Shown: positions 43,484 through 55,699, numbered from the stretch's first letter. The stretch is DNA of 64,000 bases from Adiantum capillus-veneris (GCA_014529385.2 CM043969.1:11676648-11740647); one strand, 5' to 3'. A program made the numbers and translations. Notes: generated by a model from the letters alone, not told the origin.

Positions 43484-43800
43484 TCTCTCTCCTACTTTTC
43501 AGCACACACTCTTCCTCCTTCCCTCTCTCACTCCTCTCCCTCTCTCTTCTCTCTCCTACTTTTCAACACACATTCTTCCTCCTTCCCTCTCTTTGTTGCA
43601 GGTCCACTCCATCGCTTTACTGCAGCTCTCCTCCCCATAGCTCTCCACTTCATAGCCCTCTTCTCCACTCCGTAGCTCTCTTGCATCTCTCCACTCCATA
43701 GCTCTCTTGAAGATCTCCATCACATAGCTCTTCACTCCATAGATCACCTCTCCACTCCGTGCCTCTGCTACAGCTCTCCACTCTTGCTTGAGGCTAGCTT
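43484..43800 (+). repeat. Pyrimidine-rich repeats upstream of a gene-like region
   Basis: A 46-bp unit (ctctctcctacttttca.cac) occurs at about 43484-43529 and 43548-43593. Next, a ctccactccatagctctctt-like unit of about 22-28 bp recurs six to seven times to 43790. Such CT-rich DNA directly before an ATG at 43813 could be a 5' untranslated leader. Confidence 0.6.
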
Positions 43801-43812
43801 TATTCCCCTTCC

Positions 43813-45830
43813 ATGGAGCTAGGCGACATTACAAACCTCCCATCCACAACAAGATCGTCAAGTTGTTCAGAAACGGTTTCTCTACATGTTTGTTTTCCAA
43901 AGGACTTCGCACACTCAAAGCATCATTACTTGCAAACTACACAACAACACCTTGATGCAGGTCACACCAATGTGGACCTTTGGGTGCATGGTTTCCTCTA
44001 CCCTAGTGATCCAGCCATCAATGTGTATCCAACATTCAATAGCCTTGCTTCATGCTTACAATATGTAGGTAGAGGGTAGCAAGGTCTTCTTGGATACTAC
44101 AAGTGATTGTCAACTATTGGAGTTGATAGCGCACAATGGTCTTTGCATCAATGTCAACTTCTTTCCCATACCACTAGTGGATTGCACAAAAGGATCTTTC
44201 ATGTGGAGGAGGAAGTGGAAACTCTTAAGCTACAGGTGGAAGAGAAGGACGCTAAGATTGGGAAGCTTGAAGATAAGATCCTGCATCTTAAAAAGATGCC
44301 CTTAGGTGCAAGGGAACGTAAGAGGAGCTTCCATGCCATAAAGACTTTAGCCCCCAAAGGTGGTGCTAGAAAAAGAAGGGTTACAACTACAAGGTACATT
44401 TTGCTATGCTCGCTTCTGTGATAATGTTTTTGTCTATTCTTGTAGGAATTTTGTGGTAATGTTTTTGTTCATTCATGTAGGAATCATATCTAAGAGCTAT
44501 GTGGTGGCCACAACCAGGAGATCGCATCCATTTTTTAAGTTTGTGCCTCAAGAAATCGAACATCGTAGCCCTTTTACGAGCACCAAATGCAGAACACTTA
44601 AACAATGCTGTCACAAAGGAGGTGATGCAAAAGTTTTCAAATTTTGTGAGCGATGTTGATGTACAGAAGGCTTGTAATGAAGTTGGAATTAGTACTAAGG
44701 GATACATTGCCTTATATGGTCTCCTTAAGGATGCTTTAAGGGAAAGAGGAATTACTGAGAACATTTTTCCTATACCACTTAAGGTCAATCTTGTTAAGAA
44801 TGCCTCGAATGAAGACATGTACTTTCAAATAGGAGGCTATTTGCACATAGAGGAGATAATTCCTTCATCCATCTTTCCCAAGCGGTCCAAAGGAGTTAAG
44901 AAACGTGCCAATGCAAGCGTAGGTGCAAACAAGGTGGACAAGGGATTTCCTTACTCAATGTCAAATAATAATTTTTTTGATATGAGAGGCTTCAAATGGC
45001 AATGATACATTTTTATGGTGTACCACCTAATGGTGAGGCTACAGTAATGTAGTCTTTTTTTTTTTCAAATTATGGTTTTCCTTATGTTATTTTGGACATT
45101 TTGCAGTGCTAGGTTCAAAGTTGGTGTTTGTGCTCAAGCTAGACGAGTGTTAGATTGTGAAAAAGAAAGATTAGAAAGGATAAGTATTACTCTCATGAAC
45201 ACGACATTAGTTCATGCAAAACATACAGCTATGAACAAGGATTGTGCACCATCTTTCAGTGTGCAATCGGAGAAAGAAATTTGGTGGCTTGGTGCTATTA
45301 AGGTTCCCAAGGAGACCCATGGAGTGCTTGCTTGGATTTTTGAACGTATTCATGGATAATAGATGTCATTAATGGCACAGCTAGCTGGTGGAAAACTCCA
45401 AGTAGATGGCATAGGGGAGTTTGAAGTTGACTGGCACTTAGGTGGCGATTTGAAAAAAATCAAGTGCATTCTAGGGTGCAAACAAGGGGCGGGATCTCTG
45501 TATCCTTGTCCATTTTGAATTAAGGGCTATAAGGAGAATGCATGCAAGAAGGAGCTCAAAGTCCCCCACAACGCCGACCTCAAAGAACACGATGGTTTTG
45601 TTGAGCGTTTGTGCTGAAATTCAGCATTACCAGAAGAGAACGGACCTACTTATTAGGAAAGCACTAAGCTTCGGAAGTCTACAATTTCCCTCTGAGGCTA
45701 CAAAGGCTTATTTGGTTAGTCTCTTTGAGGACATGTTCTTATGTGTTGTCCATGCCAAGCGTGTAACAATCATGGCCAAGGACATGCAACTTGCACGTTG
45801 CCTAAGGCATGATTGATACCATCTGACATC
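43813..45830 (+). pseudogene. Unrecognised multi-exon gene-like locus, damaged
   Basis: The pieces in order are: an 88-codon frame from MELGDITNLPSTTRSSSC at 43813; a coiled-coil segment (EEEVETLKLQVEEKDAKIGK, about 44202-44300) ending in a basic stretch; a candidate intron 44393 to about 44446 or 44481 (GTACAT to TTGTAG/ATGTAG); a 168-codon frame (44499-45005) with KKSNIVALLRAPNAEHLNNA and YIALYGLLKDALRERGI; a candidate acceptor TTTTGCAG near 45106; then EIWWLGAIKVPKETHG and, after stops at 45357 and 45360, [20 protein letters not shown] followed by [10 protein letters not shown]. The last motif (GGDLK...LG...GAxSxYPCPxC) recalls uncharacterised, possibly transposon-borne, eukaryotic proteins. 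This is memory-based and unverified. Several in-frame stops make it a likely pseudogene. The function is unknown. Confidence 0.5.
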
Positions 45831-46979
45831 AAAGCCTTTTTTTATAACTAACTGCTGTATTGGAATCAATTTACTTTGGAACCCTTGTATTGGATTCAAG
45901 TTTTCTTGTGAACTCAATGTATTTTCAGTTTGCGACAAATACAATATGTCTCTTTTTGTCGCTCTATGTAAACTTAATGTCCACTTTTAATGTCTATATT
46001 TGTCTACATTTTTTTTGTTAAATGGTTGAAGGTCAGATGATAATCAACTGTACAAAAGGTTCTCCAGTTGGTAGGCATTGCTTAGATGATGGCAAAACTA
46101 AACCTAAATAAATTTTTTGGTTGGCTTGAAATTGTCCACTAGGTAAACATTTTGCTCTCTATATGCCAGAATATTGCAAAACCAGTCAAATTACCCGTGT
46201 TCATAAGGCAGCGAGATTTGGCCAGAGAGCAAGCTTGCAGGGCACATTTTCGCTTCCTTGTGGACACATACAAAATTGCATAATATGTCACATACAGGGC
46301 ACAATTAGTACAAAAAAACAATTTATATGCTATTTTTTAGACAAGCTATTTTCATTGTACAAAATCAACATTCAAATAGTTAATACATATTACAAATGGG
46401 TAGAATTTTCACAGTTTGCCCTGTCATTAAACATAATCAAATTAGTAAATTGAATTTTTCAAAAGATCATGGACAAGAGAGATAATTTTCTTTTAAAAGC
46501 TTGTACATCCGGCTTAACTATCTTTTGATAGGAGGCGCATTGCGATCTCTCTATGACGTTCCATAGCATTGGGTAGAATAAATGTAAGTACAGAAGCAGC
46601 TATAGCCTGGGCACTGTCAACCCCAAGGCTTGACAAAGAGCTATGTGTGTCATGACCTTGCTGCGAAAGCCAATTGCAAGTGATTCTTTCACCAGAATAA
46701 TTACATGGGCTATTTGAGGGATGGTGGCTAAGCATAGGAGTTTACTTGCAAACTTAAGCACCCCCAAAAAAAAAGGCCATTTGGGGAGAAATCCTTGTGT
46801 ATGATGCACACATCCTACATTGGTAGCTTGCCAATGTAGTGTGCTAGGGCTGCCGGAGGCCCAAACACCGTGCGCTCTCCCCCCTTTCAGCTAGCCCATA
46901 AGTCCATGTCCAAAACATCCTACAAAATTGCAATTAACCAAAAGCAAAGAAGAAAGGTTGAATTATTAACATAGAAGAT
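45831..46979. other. Spacer between two convergent gene-like loci
   Basis: AT-rich, with only short open frames lacking motifs. Confidence 0.4.
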
Positions 46980-48089
46980 GCTTAGTATTCCCTGTTGTTG
47001 CTTATCATCATCATCCATAGTTGGTGTGGCTTTAAGGTTGATAGAGGATTTGCTCTCATCAAACTTGCGGGGGATCCATGAATCAGGCGAATTGGGTAGA
47101 TAAAAGTTTGGTTGGTAACAACCCTAGCTTGTGTGGCAACGAACTCCTCATTTGTGACTTCACTCTACTCTACAGCGAGAATATCCATTGTCACTTGCAA
47201 TTGTGTCAGGAACAGAGTCCCCAAATGAAAGCAGCTTGTTATCTTTAGCTTTTGGTGTAGGATCAAGGGGAAACTCCATCTTGGTACATATGAGGCTAAT
47301 ACATTCATCTAGTCGGACACCAAAAGCCTTTTCTAAGATCATGTGAGAATAAATACTCTTTGTCTTTTATAATTATGATGCTGAGACGGCTAATCCCACT
47401 TCAGGAATGGCAGTAGGGTCATGGCTCTTAGGGTCGGGCACCTCATAGGTGCCAGCAATCTGCTCTCTCACTGCAATTGCTTCTTCCAAGCGGTGGGGAT
47501 ATTCGGCAGCTTGTAGTCTTTGCTCACTTTGGACATCTATAGGGGCGACCTTGGGATCTTTACAATCCGGCAGCACCCCACCCACTGCCAGATGTGGGAT
47601 CTCCATCTCCTCTAAGGAGAGCTCCTCATTGATGAGGAAGAAGAGAGTGGCAATGTTAGACAAGAAAGATTGCCCAATTTTGCGATTCTTGAAGGAGTCT
47701 GCAACTTTCTTTGTCACTTGGCGGAAGTGATTCGCCTCTTTTGCAATCGCCTCAAAGAGAGCTAGTCTCTTTGAAAATGTAGTGTTGCCCTTGTGGATGT
47801 AGCAAAAGCAGATCACATGGCAACCACAACATGGCATTGTCTTCAAAGTTCACAACATACTTGAGTATATGCACATGCATATACTCTATGACTTTGTGAA
47901 AAGTGTCATTGTGGAGTTGCATGGTTTTTGGTAAATCCACAGTGTGGGTAAAGAAACCGTAAAGATCATTGCGTCCAACATATTTGGTGTCCTCTAAGAA
48001 AAGAAGAAATCACGAAAGGGGGGTGTGTATCTCTTTCGACGATGCTACTAAGTGGGAGGAGGATGCACTAGCATGTACTGCCATGGAAA

Positions 48090-48123
<34 letters not shown>

Positions 48124-49747
48124 TTTCTCTCTGTCTCACTCTCAAGTGTTGACAGAAAAATAATAAGCCCCCTCCCCTTTATATACCCCCCCCCCCCCCC
48201 TCCCCAACCCACCGTGGCCCACTGCAGAAAAAGATACCATCCCAAAGCTCTTTGATATACATACAAACACACATTTGTGCGCACACAAAAACCCAAACAA
48301 AATCTAAAAAAGTTAATCAATGAAGGTGATACTATAACGACAAAAAAGTTTTGAATTTTCTTCAAATAGAATGCTTTACAACGTGGCATTAGAGCCGGTT
48401 ACATTGATCTATGAGATCAACTTAAAGACAGTGCGCTGCCAACCCTCCACTCCTCTTGCACTTTCATGGATGTCTCCATCTGATTACCAATCTAAAACAA
48501 CAAAATTGGTTTTAATAAGACTAAAAATTGGCACTTGTAGACAACATATAAATTAAACTAACCTTTTGCCAATTGAGACAAAAGTAAGCATCTTTGATTT
48601 CTTCGTAGCCCAAGATAATCAAGGGTTCTCGTATGTTGGTGAGTGTTCAATGTTCACTAACTTGCACAATCTCAGAAACACCATTTAACAAATTAACGGG
48701 CATGTCAAATGTCACAAAATTAGCAACACTAGATTGTAAGGGTATCTACTTTCCACTTTTACACATCCAACTCTCATAGTGGAAACGTAGGTACAAAGTA
48801 GTGCACACTTTCAAATATTGTATCCCTATACCTGAAGCCCCTACCTTACACTTGTATTTATCTCCTTGGTGCACTCCCTTAACCATTCCCCAATTATCTC
48901 CAAATACCAGTTTTAGTGCTTCATAAATGACATTCTTGCTTCAAAACATAGTACTAGGTGTGACATTGTATGGCAATGTCTTGAATATGTGTACAAAAAC
49001 ATGCACGAGGAAGCACCAACTAAGCCCTACTAATTTGGAAGCCTTCCCAAATTTCAATAAGGAGAAAATATCAGAAAGCATCTTCTCCTTCACTGAGAAG
49101 AGTGACCACGCATCCGGTTGTGGCCATTCCATACTCAATAATGAAGGTTTGTCAACAGCAATGATCTTACCATATCCATCCTTCGAGGCCGGCACTACAT
49201 ATGTGTGTGAGTAGAAGAAGATTCTGCATTGCAGCAAAATCGAAGGTGGCAAGTTGAGAAGCATCATAATACCAATGTCTGCATGAATGGCGTTGAAGGT
49301 TCCTGTGAGACTCTTGATTGGTTGTTCCTCAACAAAGTCGGATGGGAATATATCTATGACAACACCAAAAACTATCAAGTAAAAAACAAATAACAAGAGT
49401 TTACAATCAGCAGCCAACAATGTTTTACGACTTACAATGTATTGGGAGATCTCTTGATCTTCCATTCCTCAAGCACATGGAATGCCAAGAGTACACGTGT
49501 TGAAAAATGGCCACTGTGCGATTGACTCTATGATACTTGAAACCAAGAGGTCTCCCCTTCCAATGTTAGTCAAGGTTGCCACAATTTTGTACTCGATGAG
49601 GCCCGATATAGCTGCAGGTTGCATGAAGATCCAAGATCCTTTAGAAAACACTTGCGACACAAATTTCCCATCGAAATCCCTAGTGTTATGCAAGAAAACC
49701 GCCTCTATCTCATCCTTTAGCTTCCTTGAAGTGGAGGGGTTTGACAT
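46980..49747 (-). pseudogene. Unrecognised multi-exon gene-like locus, minus strand
   Basis: Starting at ATG 49747 (MSNPSTSRKLKDEIEAVFLH), the frame runs well into SGLIEYKIVATLTNIGRGDL. Two introns have good consensus on the minus strand: 49435-49372 (GTAAGT...TTGATAG, 64 bp) and 48562-48492 (GTTAG...TTTTAG, 71 bp). Exon 2 (about 49371-48941) is open and contains VIDIFPSDFVEEQPIKSLTG and DAWSLFSVKEKMLSDIF. Farther down are HKVIEYMHVHILKYVVNFED, RQVTKKVADSFKNRKIGQSF, INEELSLEEMEIPHLAVGG, and a lower part with LLSFGDSVPDTIASDNG. Frameshifts at the exon 1 end (about 49470) and near 47760, plus a GT microsatellite insertion at 48092-48121, indicate damage. I do not recognise the family. It could be a lineage-specific gene or part of a large DNA transposon with the convergent locus at 43.8-45.8 kb. 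Confidence 0.5.
48092..48200. repeat. GT microsatellite and C15 run
   Basis: GT 48092-48121 is followed by short CT, and C15 lies at 48186-48200. These interrupt the minus-strand gene-like locus. Confidence 0.95.
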
Positions 49748-49823
49748 GGTAGCACCAGAAGAAGAAGACTTGTGGTGTTAGGAGAGAGGCTTGTTGCTTC
49801 AGGAATGAAATGAGATGGAATGG

Positions 49824-50050
49824 TTGAATGGGAAACAAGGGGAGAAGAATTAGTTCAAATGGATGGTGTGGATGAAAGGGGGAGACAGGTCGTGCAGGTA
49901 TGGAAAGCTTCGATTTGTGATGCAACTATGGAAAGCTTGGCGAGAGGGGGAGAAGTGGCTTAATGGGAAGCAATGGGAGAAAAAGTAGTTCAAAGGGATG
50001 GTGTGGATGAAAGGGGGAGATAAGTGATACAGCTATGGAAAGCTTGGAGG
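49824..50050 (+). repeat. Direct duplication of about 110-130 bp
   Basis: Units at about 49824-49920 and 49956-50045 share taatgggaa.caa.gggagaa, agtagttcaaa.ggatggtg, tggatgaaagggggaga and tatggaaagctt. They lie just upstream of the minus-strand start codon at 49747, so they may be in its promoter. Confidence 0.8.
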
Positions 50051-50783
50051 AAGAAGGAGGAAGAGAAGAGAGAAGAGATTGAATAGAGGGTACTGTTGAG
50101 AAATGCAGATTTTGATCAAAGAAAATAGTTTTTTGTCTATGTATTTGGTTAGGAGAGCTTTTGGAGAGTGAAAAGTGAGATTTAGAGATATAAAAGAAAA
50201 AATAAAAATCTTAGGGTTACTTTATGGGCACCCATGAAAATGGAGGGAAAGACCCCCCTCCCCCCCCCTCCTCCTCCCCCCTCTTCCCCCTTCTCTCTCT
50301 TTCTATGGGACAAAGCTATAATGAGGGGAACAAATAGGCCCCCATGCCCCCTACTACCCTTCCTTTTGAGAGGGTATAGCTATGGCCACCACCCTCTTCC
50401 TATTGGTCCATACTTAATCACCTCTTAAGCTAAAGGGCCCTTTTGGGGTTCATATTTTTCCTAATGATCCCCCAAATAAAGATGGGATATCACATAAATA
50501 TTCTACCTACTATCATAAGCTCAACACACCAACTGATGTGCCCATTATAATTTATAATTAAAAAACTTTTTAGACTTGTGACCAGTGAATTAAAGCCCCA
50601 TCCAAGATTTAACATTTACGTAATCACATAAAATTTCTTGTGATCACAAAGAAGCCGATCATAAAATACCTAGTAACCGACAAAATACATGTCAATATTT
50701 TTTATCTTCTCAAAAGTAAAATAACGGTGGGCACGTGGGGTGTTATCTTGTGAGCATTTGAGAGAGAGAGCTCCAAAGCTCCA

Positions 50784-50828
<45 letters not shown>

Positions 50829-51421
50829 CCTCCTCTGCAGGTACATCGATAGAAGAGAGGGGGTCATGTGGGAGCGTTCTCTATGTTGCGATGCGCGACA
50901 GTAGCAGAGTACCTAACCAGACAACTCGAGTGTTTGTGTTGTTTGCACGTTGTGTGGTAGCGTGCCTTATGTTATATTGTATGGAAATAATAAGGTACCT
51001 TACTATATAATGTGGGTGTGTGCATAAGTTGTTCTATGGAACAATGCTTATCATGGGGCATCACCTCAATTACGTGGGGAATATGATGTCCTTGTGGTAA
51101 GTATTGGCTCACTATAGGAGTACTATGCTGGTAATTCAATATCCTTATGGTGAGTCAACTTTCCTTTCCCTTGCAAAAGAAACATATGGGTATTGGTTAG
51201 TAACACGGCCATATGATGTTCATATTCAAACTATTAATCGAGAAAACTATGGCAAGTAGAAAATAAATTTAATTTATGACTAGAGTGTCTTGTCACAGCT
51301 ACATATAAAAGGCATGTTGTGCAAGACATAACTTTTACAAGATACGTAGAATGCACACGAGAGACAAATTCACAAGAACTTCACAGGAATCTCTCTACAC
51401 AGGAATCCCTCCCCCTTTATG

Positions 51422-51471
<50 letters not shown>

Positions 51472-51552
51472 ACAGGAATCCTCTCCCTATTATCTATAGT
51501 ATAGATTATAACTTGTCCATGTTTTCTTCTCCATTCAATATTAAGATTAAAT
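50051..51552. other. Simple-repeat-rich spacer
   Basis: Contains C-rich 50252-50285, GA 50787-50824 and CT 51425-51469. The CT tract is flanked on both sides by the word ctacacaggaatc. No gene is seen. Confidence 0.6.
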
Positions 51553-52893
51553 GTTCGTGTGTTTAATGCAGGTATGTATGATGATGAGTTTCTTTCTTCT
51601 TTGTCACCCCAGCAGAGGAGGTGGTACGAGGAGCGTCGTCACTTTGGAGCCCCATCACGTCATTCCACTCCTTCAGCGTATCCCTCTGTTTTGGAGAATT
51701 CAGCGCGCTTCAAAGCTTCTGTGTCAACGAGATGATCTTCACACTCGTCTAAGCACCGACGCTCTAGTGGTGGCGACGGCGGTTGCTATGGGGATGCCGC
51801 CGCTCATCCCTCGACACTGTCTCGTGTTTGACGAGGCTCCTTACCTTACCCTTCTTTACCCCCCCCCCCCCCACACCAACCACGACATCGCCATCTACTC
51901 CAGGTTTTGTGCGGCTATCGCCCGTTCCTGGCTACACACCACTAGCTACTCCTCCAGGAGTCACCCCAGTCCACAATCCTCGCTTCGGGACCCAGACTCC
52001 AGTGGAGACGCCTGACGTCTGTACCCCCATCGAGACGCTACTAGAGACCCCTGTCGACATACCCAGGTTCACTCACAGGCGAGAGGGCTTGCTGTACGTG
52101 ATCGACATCAGCGGCAGCATCATCTTGGATGACGAAGGCAAGAAGGTGATCTTGCGCATGCGCGGTCTTTGCTCTCATGTGTTTTGACACTACATACTAA
52201 ACACTTGGAGAGAAGTGCCAAATGAATTAAAAGACAGAGTCATCATCATGCTGCATGACGAGTTTTCCGTGTCAAGTCGGGATGAGTGCTTCAATGAAGA
52301 CCGGATGAAGGTTCGAATGCGCAAATACTACAAGCACAAGCATATTGAAGTACAAAAAGCAATAAATCTTGGGTGGAAAAGACGAGATTGGCTGCCCAAA
52401 AAAGATTGGAAGAATGCAAAGCGAGCAGCATGCGAGAATCCTGACAAGTGGAAGCAACAAAAGGAGGTAGCCAAAGCACAAGTAGAGGCACGGAGCTTGC
52501 ACCACTTGGAGAGCGGCGGGTGGGCATCATTTGAGGCCGATTTTGTAAGTGTTTTTGCATTTCTCTTTAGGTTTGATAGTTATGTCTATTTGTACTTTTA
52601 AATTCTAACATAATGGATTCTTTGTATGTTTTGAACAGTGGTTGATGACCCCACACCGTACGAGCGCGAGTACGCAGGCAGAAAGGGCTTAAACGCCCTG
52701 ATGGACATTCTGAGTTCTCGTAATGGCATGGTTAGTATTTCACTTTACTCCTTTACATTTGTTGTATTTTAATGATAAGATAAGAAAATAGATTGTTTTC
52801 TAATTATATGTTTATACTTACAGAAAGTCTTATTGTTTTTTCTTACAGAATCCAATAGATACGCTGCTTGGACGCGATGAGACATCTGATTAG
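51553..52893 (+). pseudogene. CACTA-associated (Transposase_24-like) gene, three exons
   Basis: Exon A contains YDDEFLSSLSPQQRRWYEER (about 51577), a Pro/Thr-rich linker interrupted by C14 (51859-51872), then GLLYVIDISGSIILDDEGKK, an in-frame TGA at 52185, and NTWREVPNELKDRVIIMLHD...EFSV followed by a basic helix and HHLESGGWASFEADF. The W-R-E-V-P-N-E-L-K-D-R pattern, basic middle and H-x-x-S-G-G-x-x-S-F ending resemble the Transposase_24 domain that accompanies plant En/Spm (CACTA) elements. Introns 52545-52638 and 52731-52848 have clear GTAAGT/ACAG and GTTAG/TTACAG edges. Exon C ends TSD-stop at 52893. Exon A and exon B are out of phase by one base, and the internal stop makes a pseudogene most likely. 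Confidence 0.6.
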
Positions 52894-53334
52894 ATGACGT
52901 CAGTCTAGCCGTAGCAAGATAGCATTAATTTTCTTTTGTCATAGCATATAATGAGATGACATGTATACGTCTTTTTGTAACTATTGGAAAACCATGTATT
53001 TTCTCAATAATAACAATTGTGTTGTAACTATTACATTTGCAAACCTTAACAATCAAGTGATTTTGCCTATGGTGTGTATAATTGTCATTGATTTACTTTC
53101 ATTAATTTACTTTCTTCCTATTACTTTTGTTAGTTTTGTATCTTTATTCTTGAAGCAATACTATGCATGATGGAGTTAATGGTTATATTGTCTTGTAAAT
53201 GAGTACTTTGGGTCTATACCTTGCACTTTCTTTCTAAGGTGAATCTGGGCTTATCTTGGATTCATTTAGGTTTACTCTATTCTGGAAACATTCAATATGG
53301 TTGATGGGTGAATGCCCTGCCACCCAAAAAATTC
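52894..53334 (+). other. AT-rich 3' region of the transposon-like gene
   Basis: No motif is seen. It may be a 3' untranslated region. Confidence 0.4.
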
Positions 53335-53342
53335 TACTCTCA

Positions 53343-53608
53343 GGCGTCACTATCAGCGTCTCTATATAAGGTTATGCGACATCGCTATAAGAGTCGCTAC
53401 AGTACAACCGTCACTATAACAGTCACTATATGTGTCGCTATAGATGTCGCTATAAATGTGACGCATATACTAACGGTTATAGTGATTCTTATAGCAACGT
53501 TCCCGTAGTGATGTTGTTAGTGACAATCTTAGCGACGCCGGGGAGTATAAAAACCAAATGTATTTCCGTCGCTAAAAGCGTCACAAGTGCACATAACCTC
53601 TTGTAGTG
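53343..53608. mobile_element. CACTA-type terminus with subterminal repeats
   Basis: The block ends TCTTGTAGTG (53599-53608), the inverse of the CACTACAAGA that begins plant CACTA elements. In the 140 bp at 53343-53485 the word (g)tc(a/g)ctata occurs at least six times (for example 53383, 53411, 53423, 53435, 53447), with an inverse copy near 53478. Subterminal repeats of this kind are the transposase-binding sites of En/Spm elements. The opposite terminus was not found in the window. Orientation and distance (about 700 bp) fit this being the 3' end of the element containing the 51.6-52.9 kb gene. Confidence 0.65.
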
Positions 53609-53736
53609 GGTGTTGCATGCACAAGCTTCAGTACAGATGGAAGAATTTTCCACCTGCAAATCAACAGCTATTAGAGATAGACATTTCACGGCTCAAAGTA
53701 GCGCGGATTGAGTTTTACCATACACTGAGCAAACTT

Positions 53737-53796
53737 TACCGAGCGAGGCCCACGTGTGTGTGTGTATGCTAAAAGGTAACATAACCGAGCAAGACC

Positions 53797-53842
<46 letters not shown>

Positions 53843-53857
53843 CTAAAGGTAACATAG
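53737..53857 (+). repeat. Tandem duplication with a TG tract of unequal length
   Basis: Unit accgagc.agg/acccacg-(TG)n-tatgctaaa-aggtaacata occurs twice. In the first the TG tract is about 7 repeats, in the second about 19 (53801-53838). Confidence 0.85.
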
Positions 53858-54017
53858 GAAATGACATATGCAGGAAAAAAATGGTGTACTTTTAGTGATG
53901 TAAAGGAATGGTGGTGCTCCAGACCTATGAATGAAGAACAACATTGAAGTATTGCACTACAAAGAAAAAGAGAATAGTAAGAATAACATTATATATGTAC
54001 AATCTACCTACATATAA

Positions 54018-54322
54018 CTAAGAAAAAGATAAAATGCCTCTAGTTTTGGACAAGATAACCTCCCCTTTGTCCATATGTAACGTGCTATCATCCTCATTAA
54101 CAACACTTGGTTGGATTTTTGGCCTTGTTTCAAAGGGCACCATCTCCAATGAGTCTTCAACTATTGCTTCCTCCTGGTCAAACTCATCTAGAGACTCTAA
54201 ACCTATATCTTGCTTATCATTGTTTTCATGAATCTCTATTCGAGCTGACCTAGTCACTTCACACAAACAATTTGAAGCACTCTGACTACGTCTTCTAGAA
54301 CCACCTCTAGATGAAGATGGAC
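54018..54322 (-). CDS. Possible terminal exon of an unknown gene
   Basis: On the minus strand an acceptor TTTTTATATACGCAG (54337-54323) opens an in-frame exon of about 100 codons, ending with a stop at 54018. It begins with an Arg/Ser-rich stretch (PSSSRGGSRRRSQSAS), then CLCEVTRSARIEIHENNDKQ, then a strongly acidic tail (ESLDEFDQEEAIVEDSLEM) and ends TRGILSFS. Composition and the well-formed acceptor suggest real coding sequence, but no upstream exon could be joined with confidence. The family is not recognised. Confidence 0.4.
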
Positions 54323-55440
54323 TGCGTATATAAAAATTAATATATATTTAAATCATACAATAATTTTTCTTCGGACAAACAGACATCGATGCTATTAATC
54401 AAGTTCTTGAAATGACGTGGTTGCATAAAAGACATATTAAAAGCGCGTATCTAAATGCATCCTTGTTTTGTGCTTGAAACACCATTGCATGAACCGCGTT
54501 GGCACATCATACATTCAGACTGAGTACAGACAAAGCTAGAAAAAATTCCTACCGAGAACAATGATGGGAGAAGTGGAATGAACCCATCTTCTTCGGTGCT
54601 CTACACATTATTGCACTAATGTGGAATATTTTGGAACATAGAGCAGATTCCCACCCATGAAGGGTGGGGGTAAAGCAGATGTGAGTTGTAGTGTCTCCTT
54701 GCCCTTGAATAGACTGAGCATGGAAAAATATTTTGTCATTTTATCGCTAAAAAAACCCTTGCTCCCAGTGTTCACAAAAAACTAACCTTTAGTATAGTTT
54801 TAAAGGACAAAAGCTAAAAATTTATGGCTAGCTGAGAGAGTCAACTTGATGGCAACCAGCTAAATTTGGAAGATTTTAGTGTAAAAAGCTCATAAAAGCA
54901 CTAAAATTTTCTCTAAAAATTGGGAAAATTCCAATGCTCTCCTTTTTACCATTGGTTCCTAAAAACATTTTTGGCGAACATTGCTTGCTCCAGCTAACTA
55001 TGCCATTTTTGGCAAAGTCACCTTGAGAGAGCTTCGTTTCATAGAGGCAACCAAAAAATGCTCGCATCATCAAAACACTGCCTAGTCTTGTGTGCGAACA
55101 TGCTCATAATATGTGAAGAAGGTGCAAAGTTGCAAACAAGTCATGACTCTTCGGGAAAAGTGTGCCTTAGCTTAGCCTTGAGCCCATTGAAAATCAAAAC
55201 AGCGAGTTGAAGGGAGGGAGAGAAGGAGAAAACCCGCTTGGAAAATTTAAGGAAATAGGGTTAAATCACAAAAAAATGGGAGTTATTTTGAAAAATTTCC
55301 TCTTTGCATCTACTCTAGAGGGAATTTTCTATGTGTGAAACTGATTTTTTTCAAATTCACTGCACCCTCATTTCGTGCTTGAAACCATCCTGCGCCACTG
55401 CGGTATCCTTTATGATAGGAAACCAATTGCTCATGCCTTT
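54323..55440. other. No further gene recognised
   Basis: AT-rich. A 66-codon minus-strand frame at 54876-55073 (FLGTNGKKESIGIFPIF) looks coding-like but shows no known domain. Confidence 0.35.
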
Positions 55441-55531
55441 GCTCATTGACCGCCTTGAAAGATTTTCTTAGACTCTCTCTGTCTCTTTCTCCTTCAGATA
55501 CAACACAAGTCTGCATGACTAAAGAGTCGAG

Positions 55532-55662
<131 letters not shown>

Positions 55663-55699
55663 TTACACACACGCGCACACACACACACAAACGTGTGCG

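Noticed and set aside
53955..53970. CACTACAAAGAAAA as a second CACTA 5' end
   Set aside because: It has one extra A compared with the usual CACTACAAGAAA, no subterminal repeats nearby and no partner terminus.
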